A DNA stretch of 64,000 nt from Lampris incognitus (taxonomy: Eukaryota; Chordata; Actinopteri; Lampriformes; Lampridae): contig NC_079224.1 of NCBI RefSeq assembly GCF_029633865.1, positions 18,813,126 through 18,877,125 of the forward strand, given 5' to 3'. Each line of letters begins with the position of its first letter. Within the stretch, counting starts at the first letter, position 1. Below are positions 31,001-41,875 of the stretch, one piece after another. The notes under the pieces are model-generated. The model was not told the origin of the DNA. It made no database searches and saw only the letters and a list, made by a program, of their open reading frames with translations. The translations under genes and the position numbers were made by a program.

Positions 31001-31325
31001 CTTTACAAGCACAGCTCATGAGAGGGAAGCAAAAGGGGACTCGAGCACAGTCACGCTTGGCCAGACTTACTCTGAAGCTGTTAGGGGTCAAGTAACTTGC
31101 TTAAGGGCACCGAGACTATAGCTCCTGAAGGCATGGAGAAGGGTTAGTTATCCACCACACAGTCTGAATTCACCAGGCAGGTCTTGGAATTTGAGCATAG
31201 TATCACTAAAATATTGGCTGCTAAATGCTTTTGTTTGTTCTCGTGACAGCCACAAAATTCTCGTTCAATACATGTGTGCACCCTTTGGGTTTCTGCTTGT
31301 GTATGTTTGTATTTGTGTTAATTTG

Positions 31326-31391
<66 letters not shown>

Positions 31392-34300
31392 CATCTGTGT
31401 CCGTGCCTGTGTGCCTATTTGTGGACCTGTGTGTAACAGAAGAGATGGCCACCTACCTGCGGTATGTGCGTCGGCTAGATTTCTTTGAGAAGCCTGACTA
31501 TGACTATCTGAGGAAGCTCTTCACCGACCTCTTTGACAGGAACGGATTCATCTTTGACTACGAATATGACTGGACTGGAAAGCCACTGGTGAGTGTCAGA
31601 TGGGTGCGTTAGATATGGGTTTAGGCGTTAGGGTTAATGCCTAAGGGTTAAATCACACAGTCAGACTTGTTAACTTTTGTGTTGACCATCAATGTGTCAG
31701 TTAATGAGTCTGTCTTTATTTATAGTTGGTAGTTACTGTTTTTGGCCAGTAAACCGTTGCTTAGACAGCCAAAAACTTTCTTTCAAGGCCCTTATGAACA
31801 ATATGTATTAAATCTAAATAATGTAATGTCTACCTACTATTTCACTGAGTTTCTGTGTGTTTGGTAAAGTAACGGAAAGTTAATTCACTGCACTTCACTT
31901 CCTGTGTCTTTAGCCAACCCCTATTGGCCCAGTGGCCAGCGAGACTCCACTTCAGACCAGCAGCAGAGAAAAAGCACCACAGCAGACCAAAAATCAGGTA
32001 AACAAATGCATGCACACAACATATAAAGACACACAACAGATGTGCATGCACATTATACACATAACACACACATGCAAATAGATGGACGGTACCAGTCAAA
32101 AGTTTGGACACACCTACTCGTAGGGTTTTTCTTTATTTTTACAAAATTTCACTGAAGTACTAAATGTAACAACTTGTTGAGGTGGAGGGGGCATTTGAAA
32201 ATTATATTTTTTGAATTGAAAATCGTTTTGGAAAGACATTCAGAAATAGGCAATGACTTCAAGAGTTTGAAAAACTTACAATCAGGTGTGTCCAAACTTT
32301 TGAATGGTACTGCATATTTAACTCACCATAAGCACATGCGCAGACTTGTACATGCATAAAGGGAACACACAACACACGAATGCAATATACATAGAACCCT
32401 CACAAATCTGGATAAAGGTTTTCAAAACTCATTCTGCTTTATTCCAAACCCATAAGTACTTTTGTTTTGCAGGGGGCGAATTGAATTAGGGCGTTTTGGT
32501 AGATATCTGGCCTCAGATGTTCTAAGTTAAAGGAAATCTATACGGAGATTTTGTAGCGCCACCTCTTCTCTCTTTGCATGGGTGTTGCACAAATGCTGTC
32601 TGCCCTGTGCACTTTTAAATTGTAGATGCAGGTCTCCCCTACGCAGTCTATACTGTACTTGCAAACTTTGGTGCACACCCCCTCTATTGCTCCTCTGCCA
32701 AGTACTGACTGTATACTCTCACTTTATTTTCTGTTTCCTCCAACTCACTCCTTACTTCTCCTCACCATTCCACTGGTCACAATTTGTCACTGAATTCCCC
32801 ACCGCCACACTTTCCTCTGCTTGGCATCCTCCTCCTCCTCCTCCTCCTTCTCCTTTCCTGTTCTCGGTTTTTCCCTGCCTTTCTCTTCTCCCTTCCATGG
32901 CAACTCTCTCTTTCCATCTTGCCACTGTTCTTGTCCACCCGTCTCCTTTGCCCTCTTCTTTCCACTGCCACCTCCTCCCTTCTCCCCTCTCTTCCAATTG
33001 GCACCCTGTCTCCTCTAGTCTCCAGAGGGGAAAGGCAGTGAGTCCCAGCCGACTCCAGTGACCAATCGAGAGCTGCTGGGCTCCCATCTCACTGCCGATA
33101 GGCTGGGAGGGTCTGTCCAGGTACTGGGAGGGAGGGTTAGTTCTGCCGCCTTTCTGTCTGTCTCCGTCTACCTGTCTACTTGCATGTCTTTCCTTGTCTC
33201 TACAGTAGGGTCGAACTTTATTTGTTCCATTTAGGAAGGAGATTTTACTCATAATACAAATAATGCAAAAATTATTGACATCCGGAGTTTGTCACAATAA
33301 ATCTTTATTTAGTGAAGTTTGCTCAGCATGCGTGTATATTTTCAGCAAGGCCTGGGTTCACATCTACAGTTACACATGTTGACAACTGGCAACTTCCCAG
33401 TATAGCCATTACTTTGGGGGAAGTGCCTTGCTCAAAGGAAGATTCATAGTAGTTACTGAGTTGGGGGATTTATTTGGGGGGGGCGTGACTTCCTATCATT
33501 AGCTTTTCCTGCTGAGATGTTCCCACATTGTCTTGGGATTTAGATTGATAACCCTCTAGTCACAAACACACTATCTCTAGGACCATGAAGTGGTAAGAAA
33601 ATCCTACAACAGCTGTGCAAAGCAAATACTTAGTTATTTGAAAAATGAATCAGTTCTATTTACATTTTTATTGTTTCAGTTTAAAAATTAATTGAACCCA
33701 CACCTGCTTCATACATGTGCTTCTCTGGTTGCCCATCTGTCCCGTTACAGAAATCCGCAACTTTTCTCCTTCTATAAATCATTATTTTATCCATCTGGGT
33801 AATGGAGTCAGGTTACATAATACTGGCTAGTATCCTTACCAATGGTTTGAGAAACACTCAAGACTCCATATAAAGCTATTCACATTTTTTGGTGGAGTTG
33901 CACCAATTGGTGCAGCAGCAAACACGGACATGTTTGAAGTAACTCCAGCAGGAAATTTTATTGAAATGTGATGCTGATGTGGCAATGCTTCTGTTGGACA
34001 ATCAACTGATGTTGTAGAATAGGGTTACAGTATATTTTAATGACGTTTGTAATACCTTAGACTGCATTAGAATTAGAATGCCATTTTTACAAGGTTGCAG
34101 ACTATTTACTGGTGAGCTGATGGCACACAAGCGACAATGGCGGCTACACCTTATTTACAGTCCCAAGTATATCGGTTCCAACAGATCTATTTCTCTCTGC
34201 CTCCTACACTGAACCATATTGGTACATTGTTCTACTGTAATATTGATTGTCTGTCCAGCAGGATCGACACATCATCACATTTCAAATGGATAAAATAGTG

Positions 34301-35695
34301 AGAGAAGTTGCCGATTGCAGCTTTAAATTCCAAGTAGTCTCCAGTCTGCCTGCCTGTCCTCCTTACAAGAAAGTGAGACAAAAAGATGGTGATAAAGAGA
34401 AATATTTGAGAGGAAAAGCTTACAAACATAGTTGGAGTAGGGCACTGTGAGCAAATATAGATTTTGTAGAGGTGGAGTAGGTATACATCTGGGGCAGAAG
34501 GGTGGATATTAGGGTCAGAAACTGTCAATCTAACTTTCAAGTAGTGGCTGTTAAATGAACTTAATAGCACTTGGTAGAATAGGTGAATGTAGCCGTCACA
34601 GTGACGGCCTATATCTGATATCCGAACTGGCACTACAAAGAGGTATGAAAAATACTGGGGCCTTTACATTCTTGTTGCTTTTTCAAAAGATGTTTTAACA
34701 AGTTCTGGCCCCCTCAGTGTCACTGCTGCTTCAGATGCAGGGTTTTGGTGCTTATGTCTGACCCTGTTTGTATATCTGTCTTCTCACGGCACATGTTCCA
34801 TCACCTTCCACATCTTGCCCCCAGGTGATGAGCTCCACCAATGGAGAACTGAACACAGACGACCCCACTGCAGGACATTCAAATGCACCAATCACAGCCA
34901 ACCCCGAGATAGAAGTGGCTGATGAAACGAAGTAAGGACAAACAGAAAGACCAACAACTGCTAATTATCCTAGTAAAAGTAGATTTACCATTATTGGGTG
35001 AAACAATTTACTTATTGACATCCCTCTGTACAAAACAACCAAGCAGATTAATATTGGTCATTAACTGTAGAAGAACTTTAGGGGGTGTTCATGTTGAAAT
35101 GTAAAATTGTCCCTCTGAAGCTAAAGCTTGATTATAAAAAAAAAAGTTCTACAATATAAAAATAAAACACTGGGGCGAGAAGCGTAGCGGTCTATTCCAT
35201 TGCCTGCCAACACGGGGATCTCCAGTTCGAATCCCTGTGTTACCTTCGGCTTGTTCGGGCATCCCTACAGACACAGCTGGCTGTGTCTGTGGTTGGGAAA
35301 CCAGATGTGGGTATGTGTCCTGGTCACTGCACTAGTGCCTCCTCTGGTCAGTCGGGGCGCCTGTTCGGGGGGAGGGGGAACTGGGGGGAATAGCGTGATC
35401 CTCCCACGCGCTACGTCCCCCTGGTGAAACTCCTCACTGTCAGGTGAAAAGAACATGTATCGGAGGAGGTATGTGGTAGTCTGCAGCCCTCCCTGGATCA
35501 GCAAGGGGGGGTGGAGCAGCGACCGGGATGGCTCGGAAGAGTGGGTTATTGACTGGATACAATTGGGGAGAAAAAGAGGGGGGAGAGAATTGTATGTTGT
35601 GTGCGTGTGTGTTTGACATGCATGGGTTTGTGTGTTCCAGGTGCTGCTGTTTCTTCAAGAGAAGGAAGAGGAAAGTTCTCCAGAGACACAAGTAA
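25092..35695 (+). CDS. csnk1g2: Casein kinase 1 gamma, gamma-2-like, ten or eleven exons
   Basis: This is a membrane-anchored Ser/Thr protein kinase of the CK1 family; CK1 gamma phosphorylates the Wnt co-receptor LRP6. Coding exons are 25092-25349, 26362-26431, 26745-26893, 27716-27950, 28313-28398, 30536-30620, 31440-31588, 31914-31997, optional 33019-33120, 34825-34931 and 35641-35695. Phases agree throughout, giving 459 codons, or 425 without the optional exon. Visible parts are the glycine loop GCGNFGEL, the lysine in VAIKL, the catalytic loop YRDVKPENF, the DFG motif in [17 protein letters not shown], and the tail [17 protein letters not shown]. The tail's triple cysteine and basic residues fit palmitoylation at the plasma membrane. 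The tail VADETKCCCFF and the RPGSKRQH loop favour gamma-2 over gamma-1 or gamma-3. The start at 25092 gives the family N-terminus MDFDKRG. The N-terminus carries an expanded glycine run. mrpl37 lies divergently upstream. Confidence 0.95.
25350..26361. other. csnk1g2 intron, nothing recognised
   Basis: No transposon, SINE or exon-like segment was recognised in this intron. Confidence 0.5.
26362..26431 (+). CDS. csnk1g2: csnk1g2 exon 2
   Basis: The acceptor is tttctag and the donor GTGAGA. It encodes [20 protein letters not shown] and GSS, in the kinase N-lobe. Confidence 0.93.
26745..26893 (+). CDS. csnk1g2: csnk1g2 exon 3
   Basis: The acceptor is ttatgtag and the donor GTAAGA. It encodes [20 protein letters not shown] and [16 protein letters not shown], spanning the hinge region. 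Confidence 0.95.
27221..27662 (+). mobile_element. SINE family A copy 2 (full length)
   Basis: The tRNA-like head reads ggggcgtccgggtggcgtag with box A TGGCGTAGCGG and box B GTTCGAATCCC, followed by a body of about 370 bases and a g/a-rich end. It lies in sense inside a csnk1g2 intron, ending 54 bases before exon 4. Confidence 0.9.
27716..27950 (+). CDS. csnk1g2: csnk1g2 exon 4 (catalytic loop and DFG)
   Basis: The acceptor is tttcattag and the donor GTGAGA. It encodes [33 protein letters not shown] and HLGK. A family A SINE ends about 54 bases before this exon, and a GT microsatellite begins about 49 bases after it. Confidence 0.96.
28000..28046. repeat. (GT)n microsatellite
   Basis: A perfect GT run starts 49 bases after the exon 4 donor site. 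Confidence 0.95.
28313..28398 (+). CDS. csnk1g2: csnk1g2 exon 5
   Basis: The acceptor is tcgcttcag and the donor GTAAGG. It encodes [20 protein letters not shown] and GSLPWQGLK, the kinase C-lobe. Confidence 0.95.
28966..29020 (-). mobile_element. SINE family A head fragment
   Basis: The complement reads cgggcgtccaggtggcatgg, then ggtctatttaattgcctacc and caacatggggatcgcc. Only the tRNA-like head is kept. Confidence 0.75.
30049..30142 (-). mobile_element. SINE family A head fragment
   Basis: The complement of ggtaggcagtggaatagacc and ttcgaacagggatccccgtg gives box A and box B of the family A head, ending in ggcttggtcgggcatc. Confidence 0.8.
30536..30620 (+). CDS. csnk1g2: csnk1g2 exon 6
   Basis: The acceptor is tgtgtcag and the donor GTCTGT. 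It encodes [20 protein letters not shown] and EVLCENFP. Confidence 0.94.
31327..31390. repeat. (GT)n microsatellite next to exon 7 acceptor
   Basis: About 30 GT units end roughly 50 bases before the acceptor AG at 31439, replacing the usual pyrimidine tract surroundings. Confidence 0.95.
31440..31588 (+). CDS. csnk1g2: csnk1g2 exon 7
   Basis: The acceptor is gtgtaacag, right after a GT microsatellite, and the donor is GTGAGT. It encodes [20 protein letters not shown] and [12 protein letters not shown], the end of the kinase domain. Confidence 0.95.
31914..31997 (+). CDS. csnk1g2: csnk1g2 exon 8 (tail)
   Basis: This exon is 28 codons, phase 0, with acceptor gtctttag and donor GTAAAC. It begins [20 protein letters not shown] and is part of the variable C-terminal tail. 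Confidence 0.85.
32087..32313. mobile_element. MITE with GTACCAGTCAAAAGTTTGG ends
   Basis: The ends ggtaccagtcaaaagtttgg and ccaaacttttgaatggtact are inverted repeats. The body of about 227 bases matches the SINE-split copy at 21441-22150. Confidence 0.8.
32703..33016 (+). promoter_or_regulatory. csnk1g2: AG-exclusion zone with distant branch-point candidate
   Basis: There is no AG dinucleotide over 314 nt before the acceptor at 33017-33018. A consensus branch site ctgAc lies at 32705-32709, about 310 nt from the acceptor. The interior is C/T-rich with tcctcctcctcctc repeats, offering pyrimidine-tract protein sites. Confidence 0.6.
33019..33120 (+). CDS. csnk1g2: csnk1g2 optional tail exon with AG-exclusion zone upstream
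   Basis: This is an open 34-codon, phase-0 cassette between acceptor tcctctag and donor GTACTG. It encodes [20 protein letters not shown] and [14 protein letters not shown]. Skipping it preserves frame. I know of no counterpart in the human gamma-2 tail. The 314 nt upstream (32703-33016) contain no AG and are strongly pyrimidine-rich, a pattern of alternatively used exons with distant branch points. Confidence 0.55.
33121..34824. other. csnk1g2 intron, nothing recognised
   Basis: No repeat family or exon-like segment stands out on either strand. Confidence 0.45.
34825..34931 (+). CDS. csnk1g2: csnk1g2 exon 10 (tail)
   Basis: The acceptor is gcccccag and the donor GTAAGG. It encodes [20 protein letters not shown] and [15 protein letters not shown], the conserved pre-tail segment of gamma kinases. 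Confidence 0.94.
35172..35590 (+). mobile_element. SINE family A copy 3
   Basis: It starts ggggcgagaagcgtagcggt (head slightly altered), with box B GTTCGAATCCC and a body ending ggggagaaaaagagggggga. It lies in sense in the last csnk1g2 intron, about 50 bases before the final exon. Confidence 0.88.
35641..35695 (+). CDS. csnk1g2: csnk1g2 last coding exon (palmitoylation tail)
   Basis: The acceptor is tgtgttccag. It encodes [18 protein letters not shown] and TAA at 35693-35695. The cysteines are the expected lipidation sites. A family A SINE ends about 50 bases upstream. Confidence 0.95.
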
Positions 35696-36905
35696 AAACA
35701 GAGACAAGGGCTACATGGCTATCTTTTCCTCCCTGTCCATCAGCTCTTGTTCTCTCTCCAATTCATCCTGCGCTTTAACACCATCTCCTTTTCTTCCTCC
35801 CCCCCTACTGTTAGAAGTTTTATGAGTCTACCAATGGCTGGCTGGTCTGTCGAGGACTGACTGGCAGACGGCAGCACAGACATACAGCAGAATGTGTTTT
35901 CTGTCTTAATGGGCTGGAGTGTGGCCTGCTACCTGCAAGCCCACAGCCCTCTTGTCTAGACTGCACCACTAGAAGCGTGCAGCAATACGTGTTTGCTGAT
36001 CCGTCAAGCTCTGGGACCTTAGTGGACCTTTTGGTGTCTGTCGACCGGCAGTGCTAGCAGTGACCACTGCGGGTCTTCGATAGACTGTGTATTTATGATT
36101 TTCACATTGTTGAACGCAAACAAAACTGGACCAACTCAAACTGGAGTGGGGAAAAGCTGACCACAGAAATGGTGAGCCTCTTGGTTGTCTGGCTAAAATG
36201 GCTTTTCAGCCAGGGGGACTGAGTGTCAGTTAGTCTGAGGCTGGAAGACTGGTTTACTGGAGAACTGACTTGTTTCGTGGTTTTTTGCCGACTGACTGGT
36301 TCATTAGGCAAACAGAAAATTGAGAATGTATGGACAAAGAAGAGGACTAGTAAACAGTGGAGAAGAAGAGGACAAATAATTGTGACTTTTAGACCACATA
36401 ATATATGCAGAGACACACACAGTCACACGTGCAGAAACATGTTGAACACTTTTTGGAGCTTGCCACCAAGAGACTTCATTATAAGTTTGCAGCTCCCACA
36501 CAAAGTGATGTTTTTATTCCCCCAAGATCCAAGGAGATAACTGTGGAGCGCCTCTGTCTATTTCCTGCAAAGTTTGGGCTGAGTGTATATCCTGGAGTCA
36601 CATTCACCCTGCAATGAAGATTTCACAATGACTGAAATCAAAATTTAGGAAAAAAAATCTGTCTAAATTCTATGCTTTTACATTTTATTTGTAACTAAAA
36701 AAGGAACCTTTCTTTCTGCTCTCTTTTTTGAGTTGTTCAAAAGCACTTTGTGTTTTTAGTAGCTTCTAGTGTGTTCCTTAGAATTTGATTTTTTTTTTTA
36801 ATATCTTGTGTTTTTAATTTTCCGTTTTGTTTGTCCTCTCGCTTTGAGTCAGGAAGCAAAGTCAGCCAGATAACTCCATTAAAGAGAACCAACAAAAGAA
36901 AAAAA
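35696..36905 (+). other. csnk1g2: csnk1g2 3' UTR with ATTAAA signal
   Basis: There is no repeat in the interval. The polyadenylation signal variant ATTAAA is at 36878-36883, followed by an A-rich and then T-rich stretch. The UTR is about 1.2 kb. Confidence 0.6.
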
Positions 36906-37112
36906 TCTACTGTTTCATTGTTTTGTTTTTACCGGGTAATATAAGGGAACTTTTGAACCTTGATTAGCACTGTAGTATTGAAGACAGCAGTGGACACACA
37001 GTTGTCTTACCTGTAGAGACTACCACATGCTGCTAGCTGTAAAAATTAGTTCAACTGAATTTTAATTCAAGGTACAATGGTCTTTTTTGTTGTTGTATGA
37101 TTTGGTAAATAG

Positions 37113-37521
37113 AGGGTGGCACGATGGTGCAGTGGTTAGCACAGTCACCTCAGCAAGAAGGTCCTGGGTTCAAAGCCGGGGGTTGTCCAACCTTGGGGAT
37201 CATAAAGTATTCTGATTCTGAATGATCCCAGGTCATCCTCTTTGTGGAGTTTGCATGTTCTCCCCGTGTCTGCGTGGGTTTCCTCCTGGTGCTCCAGTTT
37301 CCTCCCACAGTCCAAAGGCATGTAGGTCAGGTGAATCGGGCATACTAAATTGTCCCTAGGTGTGAATGTGTGTGTGTGTGTGGTGGGGGGGGCTGTGATG
37401 ATGTGATGAACTGGCAGCCAGTCCAGAGTGTCTCCCCGCCTGCCGCCCAGTGACTGCTGGGATAGGCGCCAGCATCCCGCGACCCTGAGCAGGATAAGCG
37501 GCTTGGATAATGGATGGATGG
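37113..37521 (+). mobile_element. SINE family B, full length
   Basis: The head gggtggcacgatggtgcagt contains box A TGGTGCAGTGG; box B is ggttcaaagcc (degenerate). The body runs through ttctccccgtgtctgcgtgg and cctcccacagtccaaaggca to gataagcggcttggataatg and a ggatggatgg tail. Confidence 0.88.
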
Positions 37522-39081
37522 CAAATAGACAGGATGTTAGGCTTTTTTAAACTTTGAACACCAGGTGAGGATGGCACCGACCAGCTGGTGACTGTCCTCT
37601 GAATGCTGCCCCGGTTCCTTCAGGCAACCCTTCACTTCCCTCTCTGCCACATAAATGGCAAAATATGTATTGAAAGAGCAATATGTGCCACACTAGAAAC
37701 AGAATGAGGTACCAGTTTCACCAGTTTGTATCATTTGATACAACTCCCTTCAAAGAAACCACTGAGATAACTGGTCTTTTCTTTTAAAGTGCCTCTTAAT
37801 TTGAAACCTAGCAGGTTTGACTCTTACTTAGTGTGTTATATTCTTATTACAACCTAATGTCAGTAAACAGATCAGTACATTGTCCGATATACTAAAGTTA
37901 ACATCAATATAACGTATCATTAAGGTGTGTCACAATGTAACCATCAGTGTAATAGATATTAACTGATGAACAAATATTGTTAATATCTCAGAGCACAAGG
38001 CGCTGCAATTTTTTCTCAACAGGAAAGATATGTAAATATTTCTCTCATTTAGGTATGCTGCTGCATCCTTTGCGGTCGGGTAAAGTTTTATATAGTTGAC
38101 ACCCCCCCCCGCCCCCAAGTTGAGTAAATGGAGAATCAAAGAATTTTCTCCAAAGCCACAATTTTGGTAAATTTTTCAAGTACTGGGAGGAAAAAAAAAA
38201 GAATAATACAAATACATTGCTGTTGATGGCAAGGTTGAAATCACAGCCTTAAGGATAACCTGACAGCGAGTCTATACCGTACATTATATGCCTCGGTTTC
38301 AGATCCTCGTGCCTTGAGCTCATCAGCAGGGCGAGGATGTGTCTCGGGTCAGTATCATACATTTATTCTGTGCAGAAAGTTGCATTCAAGGTCTGCCTTT
38401 CCAGAGGAAATGCTCAGGATTTCCCTTCGTCACCTATCTGAAGCCCCCAGGGAGGGGACCTCTGTGTGCTGAAAGACATCGTCTATCTGCTAGATGGAGA
38501 TGCGGTATCAGTGCTGGACAACTCAGAGCTATGAAATAGAGGACTGCTTGGTTTTACCAGTGTGGTGTCCCATCACATCCTGTCCAATCCCACAGATCTT
38601 TTGACTTCCTGCCAAATGAAGGCAGATTATTTGCAGGGCATTGCACCATTTTGCAGAAGAATACAATGAAATATTTGCAGTGTGCATAAACCTGATAACA
38701 TACTTTGAAGTAAAAGTTAGAAATTAAAGAGACATTTAAAGAAATGCATGTGGTGTCAAACGAGACTGTGACTGGCCGACTAGTTTTTGCAAGTTATGCA
38801 ATCGTGGCTGCAAAGGCTGACATGGATGAAGGTATTTGACATATTTTCAGCGTCTTTTGGATTAAGGGGGAAATAAAATTGAGATTTCCCCTCTTTTGTG
38901 GTTCCCCTAGAGATGTCTTGTCTCAAAAGGCTGGCCCCCATGAGGCCTTTGCCATAGCTTTCGGTCATCAAGCATTTCTTCTCACCTCACAGTTGCAGAC
39001 AGTTGACACCATTGCTTCGTGGGTTATTTGAAGTTTTGAGCAACGTGAACGCCTTTGAAATGAACTCACTGCCTTTTCCGG
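37522..39081. other. Nothing recognised downstream of csnk1g2
   Basis: No domain, SINE or exon with convincing splice sites was recognised. Short frames near 38339-38539 are not supported. Confidence 0.45.
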
Positions 39082-39155
39082 TGTTGTAGAATTTTCCGAG
39101 TCTCCCCCACAAAATCTGACTCCCCTTGGTGTGAGGCTAGGCTAGGTTAGGCTAA

Positions 39156-39486
39156 CGACACGGTGGCTCAATGATTAGCGCTGTCGCCTCACAGCAAGAA
39201 GGTCCTGGGTTCGAACCCCAGGGGTCGTCCCAGGTCGTCCTCTGTGTTCTCCCCGTGTCAGTGGTGGGTTTTCTCCGGGCGCTCCTATTTTCCCCACCAT
39301 CAAAAAGACATGCATGTTAGGGTTAATACTCCTGTCTGTGCCCCTGACCGAGGCAATGGAAAGACGACCTGGAGTTGGTCCCTGGGTGCTGCACGGCGGC
39401 TGCCCACTGCTGCTAGCTACACAGCTAGGATGGGTTAAGTGTAGAGCATAATTTGCCCATGGGGATTAATAAAGTATATCAAAATT
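39156..39486 (+). mobile_element. SINE family C (tRNA-derived)
   Basis: The head cgacacggtggctcaatgat has gtcgcctcacagcaagaagg and box B GGTTCGAACCC. The 3' part differs from family B: gcacggcggctgcccactgc, then gcccatggggattaataaag and tatatc. It is inserted in the outer foldback. Confidence 0.82.
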
Positions 39487-39493
39487 AAAAAAA

Positions 39494-40211
39494 GGTAACA
39501 CTTTATAAGAGCTACACAAATGAAGCATTAGTTAAGTATTAGTAACTACTGAATTCATCATTTGTAAAGCATTTGTAAAGCAAGACATGCACCAATGGTT
39601 AGTGTGTTAATAGATGTTTTACTTATTAATACTGCAATTCATGACTAATTCATGCACAACAAATATACACCTAAATATTTTGTTCATTATGTATTTACAC
39701 TTTCTAAAGGATCTTAATTAGACTGTTGTGAGTCTCAAGGTCCTGCTGGCCTTTCAATCTAATTTGTAACTGCTTTGTAAGGCGTAGACAGTCCTCACTT
39801 TAGACGAGGTCATACAAAATACTTAAGTGACAACTAGCAACTACCTGAATTAGTCATGATTTGATTTGATATACTTTATTGATCCCCGTAGGGAAACGAA
39901 TTGCAATATTAATAAGTATTTATAAAACATCTATTAACACGCTCACTAACCATTGGCGCATGCCTTGCTTTACAAATGCTTTACAAATGCTTTACATATG
40001 ATTACGTTTACATTACGTTACAGTCATTTAGCGACTTACAATAAGTGCATTTAACGTAGGAAATCAGAACTACTAGTCATCAGAGGTCATCAGTGCATCT
40101 TCTCTCTAAACAAGCAGCTAAGAGCAAAACCGGTGCTAAAGTAAAAGCATGATGAATTCAGTAGTTACTGATACTTAACTAATGCTTCGTTTGTGTAGTT
40201 ACAGTGTTACC
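39494..40211. mobile_element. Foldback MITE with long imperfect arms
   Basis: The left arm starts ggtaacactttataagagct and reads acacaaatgaagcattagtt; the right arm ends gcttcgtttgtgtagttaca and gtgttacc. Long inner inverted segments include aatggttagtgtgttaatag. A short SINE-tail segment (gatatactttattgatcccc) and another inserted repeat (about 40010-40140) interrupt the right arm. Confidence 0.65.
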
Positions 40212-40327
40212 AAAACAAATAATAATAATAATAATAACCCTAACACCCCCCAGCCCCAATTCTAACCGTAACCCGGTCACACCAAGGGGAGTCAGATTCT
40301 GCGGGGGGAACCGGAAATTCTGCAACA

Positions 40328-41026
40328 TCGGCCAATCGCTCCCGTGTTCAAAACTGCATGAAGACGTTGACTTGTCTTCTCTTTACCACTAGCTGGCAGC
40401 AGTGACACTGGTGGCGTAAAAAAAATAATTTGCCTCCTGCTGCTCCGTTCTGTTACAGTATGCCGCATGTTCACATCTTCTAAGTAGGCCCAGCAAATGT
40501 CCTTAAAACTAATATAATAATAATAATGATAATAATGATAATAACAAACAACTTTATTTATATCGCACCTTTCTAAACAACGTTACGAGGTGCCCTAAAC
40601 CAAATGTTGTACACTCGTCAACTGCTTATCCAGAAAGAATCTTTTCACTTATACTGAACTATTTCGAGCAGCCTTGTGGTCCGGTACGCCAGACTGCAGG
40701 AGACCCTCAGCTCGGATAAATGTCGAACGTAGTATAACTCATCGGGGAAACGTGCACGTGAACAGATGCGCATGACGCACCGTGGCGGAGGGAACAGCTT
40801 TTATAGGCCGAGTCATGTTGTGTTTATGGTGACCATAACAGGCAGTAATAGCAGGTCCTGTCACTTCTGCTGCGGACATCTGCAGAGGCCCAACCTCAGC
40901 CCAGTCATCACACCTTCATATACACGATACACATCGCCCTGGACAGAGCTGACCAACCTATTTACAGCCATGAATCATGAGGGTCAGTGTTGCTGGCTTT
41001 GTCAGCTTCATTTTCCCCCTCCCTCT
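40328..41026. other. Nothing recognised
   Basis: A short (AAT/GAT)n stretch occurs near 40510-40545. No gene signal. Confidence 0.45.
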
Positions 41027-41461
41027 CTCTCTCTCATTATTACAGGGAAATGAAAGATATCCAGCAATTCAGTGTTATCTGGGCTTATAGAGATGTGTTG
41101 TGCTCAGTAAAAGACAACCAACTTGTTTTTCTCTGGAGAATTGATGTGATTTACTTTTTATTTTCAAATACTTATTTATTTGCTTGTGGTTTGAATGTGA
41201 TTGTATTTTTTTTTAAATAAAAGTTACTTTTTAGAAATAAAAAAACATTTCTCTCTCTCTCTCGCTCTCACTCTCTCTCTCTCTCACTCTCCCCCCCCCT
41301 CTCTCTCTCTCACACTCTCCCTCTCTCTCTCTCTCACTCTCCCTCTCTCGCTCTCTCCCCCCCTCTCTCTCTCACACACTCTCCCTCTCTCTCTCCCTCT
41401 CTCTCCCTCTCTCTCTCATACTCTCCCTCTCTCTCGCTCTCTCTCTCACACTCTCCCTCTC

Positions 41462-41542
<81 letters not shown>

Positions 41543-41585
41543 CACTCTCCCTCTCTCTCGCTCTCTCTCTCACACTCTCCCTCTC

Positions 41586-41623
<38 letters not shown>

Positions 41624-41818
41624 TCATTATTACAGGGAAATGAAAGATATTCAGCAATTCAGTGTTATCTGGGCTTATAGAGATGTGTTGTGCTCAGTAA
41701 AAGACAACCAACTTGTTTTTCTCTGGAGAATTGATGTGATTTACTTTTTCTTTTCAAATACTTATTTATTTGCTTGTGGTTTGAATGTAATTGTATTTTT
41801 TTAAATAAAAGTTACTTT

Positions 41819-41826
<8 letters not shown>
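41027..41826. repeat. Recent duplication of about 195 bp separated by a CT-rich array
   Basis: The segments 41027-41225 and 41620-41820 (attattacagggaaatgaaa ... ttaaataaaagttacttt) are nearly identical, with a handful of differences. Each is followed by CT repeats (41240-41622 and 41827 on), so the duplicated unit is about 590 bases including the array. Confidence 0.85.

Positions 41827-41875
<49 letters not shown>

Larger units (their letters stand above)
39082..40327. mobile_element. Outer foldback element with two nested insertions
   Basis: The arms are 39082-39135 and 40276-40327 (agaattttccgagtctcccc and aaatctgactccccttggtg with complements). The interior is occupied by a SINE and by another inverted-repeat element. 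No coding capacity. Confidence 0.65.

Noticed and set aside
41201-41680. 159-codon Leu-Ser frame
   Set aside because: Encoded by CT-rich simple repeat; not a gene.
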